Shown here: piece after piece, positions 26,317-35,149 of the stretch
Numbering within the stretch: position 1 is the first letter of the stretch
Layout: every line of letters starts with the position of its first letter
Assembly: GCF_014803405.1 (NCBI RefSeq)
Contig: NZ_JACYFG010000007.1
Location: forward strand, 124,001-188,000
DNA length: 64,000 nucleotides
Source of the DNA: Pelagicoccus enzymogenes
GTDB taxonomy: Bacteria > Verrucomicrobiota > Verrucomicrobiia > Opitutales > Opitutaceae
Direction: 5' to 3'
The notes under the pieces: model-generated
Seen by the model: only the letters and a program-made list of their open reading frames with translations
Told to the model about the DNA's origin: nothing
Database searches by the model: none
Program-made: the position numbers and the translations under genes

Positions 26317-27690
26317 TTAGCGCTCGGTGAGAGCGTTCATCTTGGCCCGTAGAAGGGGCTTGAAGATATAGTCGAGTACGGTCTTCTTGCCAGTGAGAAT
26401 ATCGACTTCGACCTGCATGCCGGGGATGATCTTGAACTCTTGCTGCGAGGTTTTTAGGGAGCGTTCTCCGGTGCGTACGCGGATGGTGTAGTAGCTGTCG
26501 CCCCGTTCGTCGGTGAAGCTGTCGGCGCTGATGTGCTCTACGGTGCCCTTGAGGCCTCCATAGATGGAAAAGTCGTAGGCGGTGAGCTTGACGGTGGCTT
26601 CTTGGCCGGGGTGGATGAAGCCGATGTCCTTGGGTAGGACGTTGGCTTCCACGATGAGGTCGCTCTCTTGGGGGACGATTTCCACGATGGGCTCGCCGGA
26701 ACGGATGACGCCGCCGATGGTGTTGAAGTTGACCTTGTTGACCGTACCGTTGACGGGAGAGATGACGTCGGTTCGCCGTATTTTGTCTTCGTAGGCGAGC
26801 ATGCCTTTCTCGATTTGCTCGAGCTTGGCTCGGGCTTCGTTCCGTTGGCTGAGAACTTCCTTTGTATAGTCGGATTGGATACGTCTGAGTTCGCTCTCGG
26901 TATCGTTCACGGCGGACTGGAGACGTAGGAGCTCGACCTGGGAAACGATGCCTTTCTCGGCAAGCGGCACGGTGATGGCGAGTTCTTGGCGTTTGAGTTC
27001 AAGGCTCTTGCTTAGGTGGGCGACGGAACCGGCCAGGTTTTCCCGGCGGCTTAGGAAAAGGCTGCGCTCGCTCTCGGCCAGGTCGGGACGGTTTTCCTCG
27101 ATATATGCTGGGAAGTCGATGGTTTCGCGTGCCTGAGCTTCGGCTTCCAAGCGAGCGATGCTGGCCATGAGATTGTCTCGCTGGGCGGCGCTTTCGCTAC
27201 GGGCTGCGGAGAAGGCGGTGCTGTCGATGCGGAGCAGGCTCTGGCCTTTTTCTACGGTATCGCCGGCGGCGACCTTGAGTTCGGCGAGGATGCCGCCTTC
27301 GAGGCTTTGCACGACCTGTAGGAAGTCGGTGGGTACGACCTTGCCTTGTCCGCGGGTGACTTCGTTCACTTGAGAGGTGCTGGCCCAGTAGACGAAGGCG
27401 CTTATGATACCGACGATGGTAAAGAGGAGCAGGCTGGCGAGCGGGCTACGGTTTTCGAGGAAGGCCGCTTTGGTGTCGGCCACGAAATCGAGGTCGCCCT
27501 TCTTTGGCTTCACGGGACTTTCCTTTTTGGTCTCCGCAGGCGGGGGGGGCGTGGCATCTGCAGCTTGGGGCTCTGGAGTGGGCTCGGCTTTCGGATCTGC
27601 CGCGTCTGCGGGAGTCGTCGCTTTTGCGCTCTCGGCCTTGGGCGTGGGGCGAGTATCGGTTGATTCTGGCGTGTTCATGGGATCGGGCAT
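26317..27690 (-). CDS. type I secretion membrane fusion protein, HlyD family
   Basis: 457 residues from the ATG at 27690. The start overlaps the upstream ABC gene stop as TAATG, so translation is coupled; an ATG at 27678 is the alternative. A long Pro/Ala/Glu-rich cytoplasmic N-terminus (~75 residues) precedes a single transmembrane helix (LLLFTIVGIISAFVYWAS). Then come the biotinyl-lipoyl half (VTRGQGKVVPTDFLQVVQSL, EGGILAELKVAAGD), a long coiled-coil hairpin (~170-300), and the second half with DVISPVNGTVNKV and the HlyD-type end. It links the ABC exporter with the TolC-like protein. The protein is LapC/PrsE-like. Confidence 0.92.
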   Translation of the reverse strand: MPDPMNTPESTDTRPTPKAESAKATTPADAADPKAEPTPEPQAADATPPPPAETKKESPVKPKKGDLDFVADTKAAFLENRSPLASLLLFTIVGIISAFVYWASTSQVNEVTRGQGKVVPTDFLQVVQSLEGGILAELKVAAGDTVEKGQSLLRIDSTAFSAARSESAAQRDNLMASIARLEAEAQARETIDFPAYIEENRPDLAESERSLFLSRRENLAGSVAHLSKSLELKRQELAITVPLAEKGIVSQVELLRLQSAVNDTESELRRIQSDYTKEVLSQRNEARAKLEQIEKGMLAYEDKIRRTDVISPVNGTVNKVNFNTIGGVIRSGEPIVEIVPQESDLIVEANVLPKDIGFIHPGQEATVKLTAYDFSIYGGLKGTVEHISADSFTDERGDSYYTIRVRTGERSLKTSQQEFKIIPGMQVEVDILTGKKTVLDYIFKPLLRAKMNALTER

Positions 27691-29924
27691 TAGTTTCTTC
27701 CGGCTCCGCCTGAGAGTTGACGCATGACTTCGGCCTTCGGTCCGTTGGCGGCGACGCGTCCTTGGTCCATCACGATGATGCGGTCGGCCAGCTTGAGCAT
27801 GGAAGGCTTGTGGGTTGAGAGGACGAGGGTGCGGCCTCCATCGTTGCCGTAGGAGTCCATGGCGGCGATGAACTCGCGTTCCGCATTGGCGTCCATGGCG
27901 CTGGTGGGCTCGTCCATCACCAGTACGGGTGGCTTCGCGATGATGGCGCGGGCAATGTTGATGGCTTGGCGTTGGCCGCCGGATAGGCGTTCGCCGCGTT
28001 CGCCGATCTGCATGTCGTAGCCCATGGGGTGGCGGGAAGCGTAGCGCTCGACGCCGGAGAGCTTGGATGCGGTGAGGAGGTCCTCCTCGTCGGCCCAAGG
28101 GGCGCCCATGAGAATGTTTTCCTTGAGGGAGCCGAAGAAGAGGTTGTTGTCCTGGGCGATGTAGCCGAGGCGGCGTCGCAGCTCAGCGGGGTCGAGCTGG
28201 CGGATGTCGGTACCGTTGACCAGGATCATTCCGGAGGTCGGCTGGTAGAAGCCGAGGATGAGGCGCAGCAAGGTGCTCTTGCCGGAACCCACCCGACCGA
28301 GGATGGCAACCTTTTCTCCCGGCTCGATCGTGAAGCTGGCGTTCTTGACGGCGGGTTCAGCGTCTTCGGAGTAGGAGAAGCTGACTTCCTTGAATTCGAT
28401 GCTTGGGCGGAAATCGTTTTTGCGAACGTAGTTGCGGCCGGCTTCGCGCTCTTGCGGCAGGGCGATGATTTCGTTCAGTCCCTTGAGGGAAACGAGCGAC
28501 TGCTGCATGCGAGAGAGCAAGGCGGCGACTTGACCGATAGGGCCCATGGCCCGTCCGCTGAGGATGGTGCAGGCAATGAGGGCTCCCATGCTCATCTCGC
28601 CTTCTCGTATCCGGTAAACGGATGCGACCACGATGACTACGGAAACCATCTGGGTTACGAGAACGGTGAAGTTCGTTGCGGTGGCCGAGATGCGGCGGGA
28701 GGCGACTTCGCTCTTGGCGGAGCTGCCGAGGAAATTTTCCATTCGGCGCTGGAAGATGCCCGCTGCGGAGAGTCCTCGGATGGCTTCGAAACCACCGATG
28801 GCCTCCACGAGCAGGGCATGCTTCTGCGCCGAGGAACCCTGGGCTACTTCGGCAGCTCGTCTGAGCGGTATGTGCAGGATCGCTCCGATTGCCAAAATAA
28901 GCAGGATGCCGGCGGCTGGTATGAAGGCGACCCAGCCTGCCATGAAATACATGAAACCGATGAAGAGCACGACAAATGGCAGGTCGATGAGCGTGGCCAT
29001 CGTCGCGGAAGTGAAGAACTCGCGCAGGCTTTCGTAGCCTTTTACTTGGTTGGCGAAGCTGCCGGCGGAAGCGGGCTTGTGCTCCATCTTGATACCGAGC
29101 ACCCGCTGGAAGATGAAGCTGGAGAGCAATACGTCGGCATTTTTGCCGGCCTTGTCTATGAGGGAGCTGCGCAGGATCTTAAGCAGGAAGTCGAAGCCGT
29201 AGACCAGGGTGACGCCGCTGGCGAGGACCCAGAGGGTGTCGATGGCGTTGTTGGGAATGACGCGATCGTAGACGTTCATGACGAACATCGATCCGGCGAC
29301 GGCGAAGAGGTTGATGAAGACGGCGGCTAGGAGCACGCTTTGGTAGACGCGGCGGTATTTCCAGAGAGTGCCCCAGAACCAGTTCTTGGATTTGACGGCG
29401 CTTTCCGACTCGTCGGCGCGGGCGTCGAAGGCGAACTCCGGCTTTACGAAGATGGAGGTACCGATGTATTCGGATTCCAACTTCGACTTTTCCAGCGTCA
29501 CTTGGCCGGATCCGGTTTCGGGCAAGACGACGGAGAAGGCGTCTTTCTGGCGGCCGACGAGTACGGCGCAGCGGTTGTCCTTGAGCAGGAGGACGCAGGG
29601 GAAGACAAGTTGGGGAATTTCCGCGAGCTGGCGCTTAACGAGGCGGGCAGAGAAGTTGGCGCTTTCAGCGGCGCGGATAAAGAGGCGAGGGGTGAGCCGG
29701 TTGTCGACGAGGGGCAGCCCTGCGGTAAGCACATCCCCGGAAAGCTGGCGATCGTGCATCTTGCCGATGACGATAAGGCAGTCGAGTAATGGATCGTCGA
29801 ATACGCGTGGCTCGACGGCCGGCGGAGGCGCCTTAGCCTCTGGCTTTGCGGCGTCGAATCGCGGCTTGGGTGACGGCTTGCGAACCGAAGGCGCGAGCCT
29901 CGTGTTCTTTTTGTCGGAGATCAT
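27690..29924 (-). CDS. type I secretion ABC exporter with degenerate C39-like N-terminal domain
   Basis: 744 residues. Residues ~40-170 resemble a C39 peptidase domain without a catalytic cysteine in the expected place (a C39-like domain), as in LapB/RtxB-type exporters that bind but do not cleave their substrate. Five to six transmembrane helices follow (~180-440). The ATPase domain has Walker A GRVGSGKST, signature LSGGQRQA and Walker B VLVMDEPTSAMD. It should export a large RTX or adhesin-type protein with HlyD and TolC partners from the same operon. The start overlaps the response-regulator gene stop as TAATG. No substrate gene is in the window. Confidence 0.93.
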   Translation of the reverse strand: MISDKKNTRLAPSVRKPSPKPRFDAAKPEAKAPPPAVEPRVFDDPLLDCLIVIGKMHDRQLSGDVLTAGLPLVDNRLTPRLFIRAAESANFSARLVKRQLAEIPQLVFPCVLLLKDNRCAVLVGRQKDAFSVVLPETGSGQVTLEKSKLESEYIGTSIFVKPEFAFDARADESESAVKSKNWFWGTLWKYRRVYQSVLLAAVFINLFAVAGSMFVMNVYDRVIPNNAIDTLWVLASGVTLVYGFDFLLKILRSSLIDKAGKNADVLLSSFIFQRVLGIKMEHKPASAGSFANQVKGYESLREFFTSATMATLIDLPFVVLFIGFMYFMAGWVAFIPAAGILLILAIGAILHIPLRRAAEVAQGSSAQKHALLVEAIGGFEAIRGLSAAGIFQRRMENFLGSSAKSEVASRRISATATNFTVLVTQMVSVVIVVASVYRIREGEMSMGALIACTILSGRAMGPIGQVAALLSRMQQSLVSLKGLNEIIALPQEREAGRNYVRKNDFRPSIEFKEVSFSYSEDAEPAVKNASFTIEPGEKVAILGRVGSGKSTLLRLILGFYQPTSGMILVNGTDIRQLDPAELRRRLGYIAQDNNLFFGSLKENILMGAPWADEEDLLTASKLSGVERYASRHPMGYDMQIGERGERLSGGQRQAINIARAIIAKPPVLVMDEPTSAMDANAEREFIAAMDSYGNDGGRTLVLSTHKPSMLKLADRIIVMDQGRVAANGPKAEVMRQLSGGAGRN

Positions 29925-30799
29925 TAGAGATTGCTGGTCAGGTCGATTAGGGATTCGTGGAGTTGCTCCATCTCGCGGAGTTTGCGCTCCATCTCTCTTT
30001 GCTCGGTCACGTCTTCGATGGTTCCCTCGAGGTAAACGCTGTCGCTGTTTTCATCTTCGATCGCCCAGACGTTGATAATGGCCTCCATGACGGTGCCGTC
30101 CTGCCGGTGGAAGAGGGCTTCGAAGCGGCCTCCTTGCTCGGCTTGGTCGGCGAGGTCTACGGTGGCTGCCTGATGGGTTTGGTGGTCGTAGACTTCAGGA
30201 ACGAGCGTCTCACGCACGCTGATACAGTCTTGGCGGGATTCGAAACCAAGGGCGCTGGCGAGGAAGTTGTTTACGTCGAGAAGGTTGCTGTTCGCGTCGC
30301 AGCGGAAGATGCCGATGGCGGCGTTTTCGAAGAAGCCGCGGTACTGGGCCTCGCTCTCGCGCAGCTTGCTTTCGAGCTGAGTCTTTTCGCGGCGGTTGGC
30401 TGCGTCTTTGAGGTGGGACTCGATGGCGGGCAGCAAGCGGGCCGTGTTGCCCTTCATGATGTAGTCCTGAGCGCCCATCTTCATGAGGTCCACGGCGCTT
30501 TCCTCCCCAATCTTTCCGGATACCAGAATGAAAGGGATGTCGAGATCGTAGGCTTGGAAGAGCTGCAGGGCCTGCATGCCGTCAAACTCGGGCATTTGGT
30601 AGTCGGAAATGACGATGTCCCACTCGTACTCGTCGAGTTGGTGCTTCATGTCCTCCCGGGTTTCCACTCGTTGGCTGGTAACCTCGTATCCGTTCTTCTT
30701 GAGAAGATTGGCGGTGAACTTGGCCTCGATCTTGGAGTCCTCTACGATAAGTACGCGTAGTTTACCTTTGGATACTTTATTCTCTGTGTTGGCGCCCAT
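29924..30799 (-). CDS. response regulator with REC and PAS domains
   Basis: 291 residues from the ATG at 30799. Residues 14-130 form a receiver domain: Asp21 in LIVEDS, phosphoacceptor Asp66 in IVISDYQMPEF, Ser94 and Lys116 complete the site. After a coiled-coil linker (~135-160), a PAS domain occupies ~165-285 (ESEAQYRGFFENAAIGIFRC, then the PAC end YLEGTIEDVTEQRE). No kinase, GGDEF or DNA-binding output follows, and the protein stops after a short coil. It sits inside the secretion operon, coupled by TAATG to the ABC gene, so it probably controls secretion or adhesion through protein contacts. A kinase partner is not seen. Confidence 0.85.
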   Translation of the reverse strand: MGANTENKVSKGKLRVLIVEDSKIEAKFTANLLKKNGYEVTSQRVETREDMKHQLDEYEWDIVISDYQMPEFDGMQALQLFQAYDLDIPFILVSGKIGEESAVDLMKMGAQDYIMKGNTARLLPAIESHLKDAANRREKTQLESKLRESEAQYRGFFENAAIGIFRCDANSNLLDVNNFLASALGFESRQDCISVRETLVPEVYDHQTHQAATVDLADQAEQGGRFEALFHRQDGTVMEAIINVWAIEDENSDSVYLEGTIEDVTEQREMERKLREMEQLHESLIDLTSNL

Positions 30800-30830
30800 T
30801 CTGTTGGATTCTCTGTTTTTTGGGTGAGGT

Positions 30831-32144
30831 TTATTTAATAGAGGCTGTGAGTTCTCCCATAGCGGAGAGGAGTCGGTAGGCGGCTTGCAAGCGGTTGAGG
30901 CGTTCCTCTTCGACGGATGCTCGGGCGGAAGAAAGTTCGTTCTCCACGTCGAGCAGGTTGATGAGCGGGCGCTTGCCGAGCTCGAACTGTTCGTGGTAGG
31001 CGGAGACGACCGACTCCATCGCATCGCGGTGCGTCTCCAGAAGGTAGATACGTTCGTTGGTGGATGTGAGCTCGTTCCAAGCATTGGCGAAAGCGGTTTC
31101 CGCTTCGATGAGGCTGTCTTGCAGCTTGAAGTCCGCTTCGCTGATTTGGGAATTGGCTCGATTGATTTCAGCCCGTCGCCGTCCACCATCGAAGATATTG
31201 TAGGACAAGGTTACGAGAGCCATGGCGTCCTCTTGCAGCTTCTCGTAACGGTCTGACTCGGCGGCGTCGCCCTCGACCACGAAATTCAGTTTAGGGCGGA
31301 AGGCGCTCTCCGCGACCTTGCGGCGAGAGTAAGTGGCCTGCAGCTCGGAGTGCGCGGTACGCACGCTGGGGTTGGCTCGGAAGGAAACTTCGTCGATGGA
31401 CTCGGGAAGGGCCCACTCTGGGAACGCGGGCTCTTGCAGTCGGTCGGGATAGGTTCCGGTAAGCTTTAAGAAGGTGTTGTTGGCGATCTTCAGTTGGCGA
31501 TTGCGCGCTTCCAGGCTAGCCTTCGCCATGGCGAGACGGGCGTTGACCAAGATGACGTCGGCCTTGGGACCCGCCCCGGCTTCGAACTTTTCCCGTATCT
31601 TTTCCAGCGCGTCTTCGTGGAGGTAAACGCTTTGCTCCGCGAGGTTTACCAAGCGGGTGTACTTGATGACGTTGACGTAGGTCAGGGTGAGTTCCAGAGC
31701 CAGGTCCTCGCGCACCTTGCGTAGCGATTCCTCGCTGGTACGCAGATTGGCTTGGGCCTCGCTGATGCGATGGCGGGTGTTGCCGCCGTCGAAAAGCAAT
31801 TGCTTGCCTTGCAGGGAGGCGTTGCCAGTTTCGCCATAGACTTGGAAGCCCTTGTCGTTGCCGAAGCGCTCTTCTCCGCCGCGCATGCTGAGCGACAATT
31901 GGGGACGCCGGGCAGCCCGTTCTCCGTCGAGCTTGTTTTGCTCGATAAGCACGCGCGACTCCAAGACGCGGATTTTTGGGTAGCGGGCCAAAGTCGCGTC
32001 GAGGGCCTCACTCAAGGTTTGAGCCTGGCTCGCGCTGGCTCCAGCGAACGAGACGAAGGCAATCAGACTGAGCAAGCTCAGTCGGAGCTTACTCGCAGGG
32101 CGCACGCGGGAGCGCGAAAGGTAGTTTCGTTTTCGATCTTTCAT
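30831..32144 (-). CDS. TolC-family outer-membrane channel of the type I secretion operon
   Basis: 437 residues with a signal peptide (LRLSLLSLIAFVSFAGASASQA). Two OEP repeats with long coiled coils are seen: TLSEALDATLARYPKIRVLE, then GNASLQGKQLLFDGGNTRHR and, in the second half, TLSYNIFDGGRRRAEI and GKRPLINLLDVENEL. The arrangement matches AggA/LapE-type TolC proteins. It is the first gene of the operon, 31 bases upstream of the response regulator, and with the HlyD and ABC proteins makes a complete exporter. Confidence 0.92.
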   Translation of the reverse strand: MKDRKRNYLSRSRVRPASKLRLSLLSLIAFVSFAGASASQAQTLSEALDATLARYPKIRVLESRVLIEQNKLDGERAARRPQLSLSMRGGEERFGNDKGFQVYGETGNASLQGKQLLFDGGNTRHRISEAQANLRTSEESLRKVREDLALELTLTYVNVIKYTRLVNLAEQSVYLHEDALEKIREKFEAGAGPKADVILVNARLAMAKASLEARNRQLKIANNTFLKLTGTYPDRLQEPAFPEWALPESIDEVSFRANPSVRTAHSELQATYSRRKVAESAFRPKLNFVVEGDAAESDRYEKLQEDAMALVTLSYNIFDGGRRRAEINRANSQISEADFKLQDSLIEAETAFANAWNELTSTNERIYLLETHRDAMESVVSAYHEQFELGKRPLINLLDVENELSSARASVEEERLNRLQAAYRLLSAMGELTASIK

Positions 32145-32472
32145 AGTGCGAGCTTTCTAGGTTCGGCACTCTATGATCGTTCGGTTTTGGTGAAACTTGA
32201 GCTTGCTTTGCTCGAGAGGTATAAAACCCAGAGCTCATGGGGAGGATTACCCAGGCAGGCCGCTGCGCGAAATAAACACAAGGTTGTGTAATCTTTGTGC
32301 GGCGACTGGGCGAGTGGCCTTGCGGGGGGCTGTTTCCGGGGGGGGGGCTTCGGGGCAGGGGCGGCGTTAGGCCGTGGACGGCTAAATGTGGCTGTCGAGT
32401 CTCGAGGATTTATCTCGCAAAAAAAAGCTCCCAGGGGTGGGAGCTTTGATCGTTATCGCCTTAAAGGGCGCT
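32145..32472. other. intergenic region with a G10 run
   Basis: 328 bases between the TolC gene start and the CysQ-like gene end, both on the minus strand. It should contain the promoter of the secretion operon, but I see no clear -35/-10 pair. A homopolymer of ten G lies at 32338-32347, and the CysQ terminator at 32424-32447. Confidence 0.5.
32424..32447 (-). terminator. intrinsic terminator of the CysQ-like gene
   Basis: AAAGCTCCCA (32424-32433) pairs with TGGGAGCTTT (32438-32447) over GGGG. Read on the minus strand, an eight-T run follows. Confidence 0.9.
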
Positions 32473-33462
32473 CTATTCTGCTGAGGCGACGACCGCTTTT
32501 ACCACACTTTCAAAAACGGCGGGCGAGGTGGCGACGATGCCTTTGTTGTTCTTGAGGGTGCGGCCGAGGGAGAAGTCGAGTGGTTGGCCGAAGGTGTCGG
32601 CGATTTTTCCGCCCGCTTCCAAAAGCACGATGTAGCCGGCTGCGTGATCCCAGATCTTTTCTTCGTAGCCGGGGCGGGTGGGAAGGCGGAGGTAGACGGA
32701 GGCTTGGCCGCGGGAGACGGCCGCGTACTTGCACTGGCTGTCCATGCGGAAAGGCTCGACGGCGGTTCCGAGGGCTTCGGTGATGCTTGCCGAGCGGCCA
32801 TGGGCGGTGTGACCGGATTCCACGGATTCGCAGAAAACGGCTTGGGCGGGATCGGTTACGGAGTCGGTGGAGATCGATGTCGCAGCGGAGAGGTCGCTGA
32901 GTGGCGCTTGGAAGGCGCCTTGGCCCTTGACGGCAAAGAGCAGGCAACCCTTTTCGCCTTCCGGTTTGTTCGGATCTACGGGGAGGTTGGGGCAGCCGAG
33001 GACGCCCAGCAGGACTTCGCCGTTTTCGATGAGGGCGAGGGCGACGGCGTATTGTTCGCCTCGCAGGAAACCTTTGGTTCCGTCGATGGGGTCGAGGGTC
33101 CAGAAGCGTCCGCTGGAGCCGCCGGAGTGGCTGCCGCGGTCGATGGCAGCCAGCACCGAATCGGCGTCGAGCGAGGCATCGACCTTTTGGGCGTATTCTA
33201 CGACGCGAGAAAAGAGCTCCGCGTTTTCCGCTTTGCGCAGGTCGCTGGAGTCTTCTTCACCTACGGCGGGGTCGCCCGGGAAAGCGGCGGCGAGGGTGGA
33301 GAGCACGAGAGCCTGGGCTCCGTAGTCGGCTACGGTGACGGGCGACTTGTCGGCTTTGTCGTGCTTCTCGGCGTCGACGAGTCCGCGTTGGGCGGCGGAG
33401 CAGAGTTGGGACGCTTTGCGGACGGCTTCTTGGGCAACGGCGAGTTCCTTTTCGAATGGCAT
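32473..33462 (-). CDS. 3'(2'),5'-bisphosphate nucleotidase, CysQ/HAL2-like
   Basis: 329 residues from the ATG at 33462; a TTG three codons earlier is possible. The inositol-monophosphatase superfamily metal sites are VGEED, WTLDPIDGTKGFLRG and WDHAAGYIVLLEAGGKI. The DPIDGTKGFLRGEQYA form is that of eukaryotic HAL2/SAL1 and their bacterial relatives, which remove the 3'-phosphate of PAP during sulfate assimilation, rather than of inositol monophosphatases proper. It is a single transcription unit with its own terminator. Confidence 0.88.
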   Translation of the reverse strand: MPFEKELAVAQEAVRKASQLCSAAQRGLVDAEKHDKADKSPVTVADYGAQALVLSTLAAAFPGDPAVGEEDSSDLRKAENAELFSRVVEYAQKVDASLDADSVLAAIDRGSHSGGSSGRFWTLDPIDGTKGFLRGEQYAVALALIENGEVLLGVLGCPNLPVDPNKPEGEKGCLLFAVKGQGAFQAPLSDLSAATSISTDSVTDPAQAVFCESVESGHTAHGRSASITEALGTAVEPFRMDSQCKYAAVSRGQASVYLRLPTRPGYEEKIWDHAAGYIVLLEAGGKIADTFGQPLDFSLGRTLKNNKGIVATSPAVFESVVKAVVASAE

Positions 33463-33541
33463 GGCTTGCAAGATGGAAAGCTGGGGAGCTTCTGCAAGAA
33501 AGACTTAACATGGAGCGAAGAGCGCTCCTATATTTCGTCCC

Positions 33542-34396
33542 GTGTTAAAGACCATCGAACCCTGCCTCTTCTCTTTCGACTTGGAATGGATCCCCGATCC
33601 CTTGAGCGCGGAAATGCTCCACGGAGTAGATACGAGCGGCGCCCACGGGGCGGAAGAGGCGATGAAGCGGCTTTGGAAGGAAAGCGGGGCGACGGAGGAG
33701 AATCCGCAGCCGTATCTCAAGACGGTGCTCTGCCGCATCGTTTCGGTATCCGGCGTCTTGCGCGAAGTGGTGGCGGAAGAGGTGAAGCTCAAGCTGGTGA
33801 CCTTGCCCGCGACGGCGGGCGACGACGAGAAGGCCAAGGAGCGTACTATCTTGAAGCAGCTGCTCAAGGCCATCGGCTCCCGCAAGCCGCAGCTTGTCGG
33901 CTACAATTCCCACAATGCGGACGTGCCGATCATCGTGCAGCGGGCCATCGTGCACGGGCTTTTCAGCCAAGGCATGGGCGAGCGTCCGAACAAGCCGTGG
34001 GAAGGGGTCGATTACTTCGCTACCAGCGGGGACCACAACGTGGACCTGGCTCCCATGGTGGGACGCTGGGGGCAGACTCCTCGCTTGCACGAGATCGCCA
34101 CGCTTTCGGGGATTCCGGGCAAGGTGGACACGGAAGGCGGCTTCGTATCCGACTTATGGCTACAGGGTAAGCTGCAAGATATTTTGGACTACAACGAGTT
34201 TGACGCGATCACCACACATTTGCTGTGGGCGCGCATCGCCCACTTTGCCGGCTTGCTGAGTTCGGAGGCCTACGAGCGGGAGCAGGTTTTGGTGAGGGAG
34301 TTGCTCGACGACGAGATCGAGAAGGGGAAGAAGCACTTCATTCGCTACCTGGAGGAGTGGGACCGTTTGTTGGCTTTGACCAAGAAGCGGGATTGA
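33542..34396 (+). CDS. stand-alone 3'-5' exonuclease, PolB-like
   Basis: 284 residues from a GTG at 33542; no ATG in frame lies before the first motif. The DEDDy motifs are FDLEW near the start (ExoI), GYNSHNADVPII (ExoII) and YNEFDAITTHLLW (ExoIII with Tyr and Asp). This is the 'predicted 3'-5' exonuclease related to PolB' family, found without a polymerase domain. The charged C-terminal helix (EIEKGKKHFIRYLEEWDRLL) is typical. It is presumed to act in DNA repair or trimming; no partner genes are seen. Confidence 0.85.
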   Translation: MLKTIEPCLFSFDLEWIPDPLSAEMLHGVDTSGAHGAEEAMKRLWKESGATEENPQPYLKTVLCRIVSVSGVLREVVAEEVKLKLVTLPATAGDDEKAKERTILKQLLKAIGSRKPQLVGYNSHNADVPIIVQRAIVHGLFSQGMGERPNKPWEGVDYFATSGDHNVDLAPMVGRWGQTPRLHEIATLSGIPGKVDTEGGFVSDLWLQGKLQDILDYNEFDAITTHLLWARIAHFAGLLSSEAYEREQVLVRELLDDEIEKGKKHFIRYLEEWDRLLALTKKRD

Positions 34397-34505
34397 GGTG
34401 GCTCTGTTGGAACCGGTCTTGTGTTGTCCGACTGAAAATTGATCCCACCGATGCGGGACGGCGCAAGCGCCGCGCCCTACGTTTTCGATTCGCGATAGCC
34501 ACGAA

Positions 34506-34536
34506 AAAGCCCGCTCCTTTGTGGGAAGCGGGCTTT
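34506..34536 (-). terminator. intrinsic terminator of the cyclophilin gene
   Basis: AAAGCCCGCT (34506-34515) pairs with AGCGGGCTTT (34527-34536) over an 11-base loop. On the minus strand a T run follows. It lies between convergent genes and could stop both. Confidence 0.85.
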
Positions 34537-34558
34537 GCGTTGGAAAGTTTGATCGCGG

Positions 34559-35035
34559 CTAGGCGATGACGGTGGCCTTGACGATTTTTTGCTCTTCGAA
34601 GGGCTTGTCCATGCCGTCGCGCTCGACGGACTCGATGGCTTGCACCACGTCGTAGCCTTCTTCCACTTCGCCGAAGATGGTGTGGCGCATGTTGAGCCAG
34701 GGAGTCTTGGCGGTGGTGATGAAGAACTGGCTGCCGTTGGTACCGGGGCCAGCGTTGGCCATGGCGAGCAGGCCGGTCTTGTCGAAACGTACGTCAGGGG
34801 TGCATTCGTCTTCGAAGGTCTTGCCCCAGATGGACTTTCCGCCGCGGCCGGTGCCGGTCGGGTCGCCGCATTGTACCATGAATTCTGGGATGACGCGGTG
34901 GAAGATAATGCCGTCGTAGTAACCGTTCTCCACGTGGGTGGCGAAGTTTTCGCAGGCTTTGGGCGCTACGTCGGGATAAAGCTTCAGGGTGATCGTTCCC
35001 TGGTTGGTTTCTAATTTGATCTTGGTCTTAGCCAT
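34559..35035 (-). CDS. ppiB: cyclophilin-type peptidyl-prolyl cis-trans isomerase
   Basis: 158 residues, the size of PpiB. Key residues are FHRVIPEFMVQCGDPTGTGRGG, then MANAGPGTNGSQFFITTAKTPWL and HTIFGEVEEGYDVV, with the catalytic Arg in FHRVIP. No signal peptide, so cytoplasmic. It accelerates prolyl isomerisation in folding proteins. It is a single gene with a terminator. Confidence 0.93.
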   Translation of the reverse strand: MAKTKIKLETNQGTITLKLYPDVAPKACENFATHVENGYYDGIIFHRVIPEFMVQCGDPTGTGRGGKSIWGKTFEDECTPDVRFDKTGLLAMANAGPGTNGSQFFITTAKTPWLNMRHTIFGEVEEGYDVVQAIESVERDGMDKPFEEQKIVKATVIA

Positions 35036-35149
35036 TTGCTTACGAATTGCGCGCGTTTTCGGATCCGCAAGCAGAAAAGCCGGTTCGCGCGGGAGCGAGG
35101 AAGCCGGAATTCTGGCGAGGTCCGCTACTTTCGGTGGCGAGGTCGGAGT

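Noticed and set aside
26016-26330. Plus-strand frame of 104 codons
   Set aside because: Cys/Gly/Arg-biased with no family features, and it covers inverted repeats.
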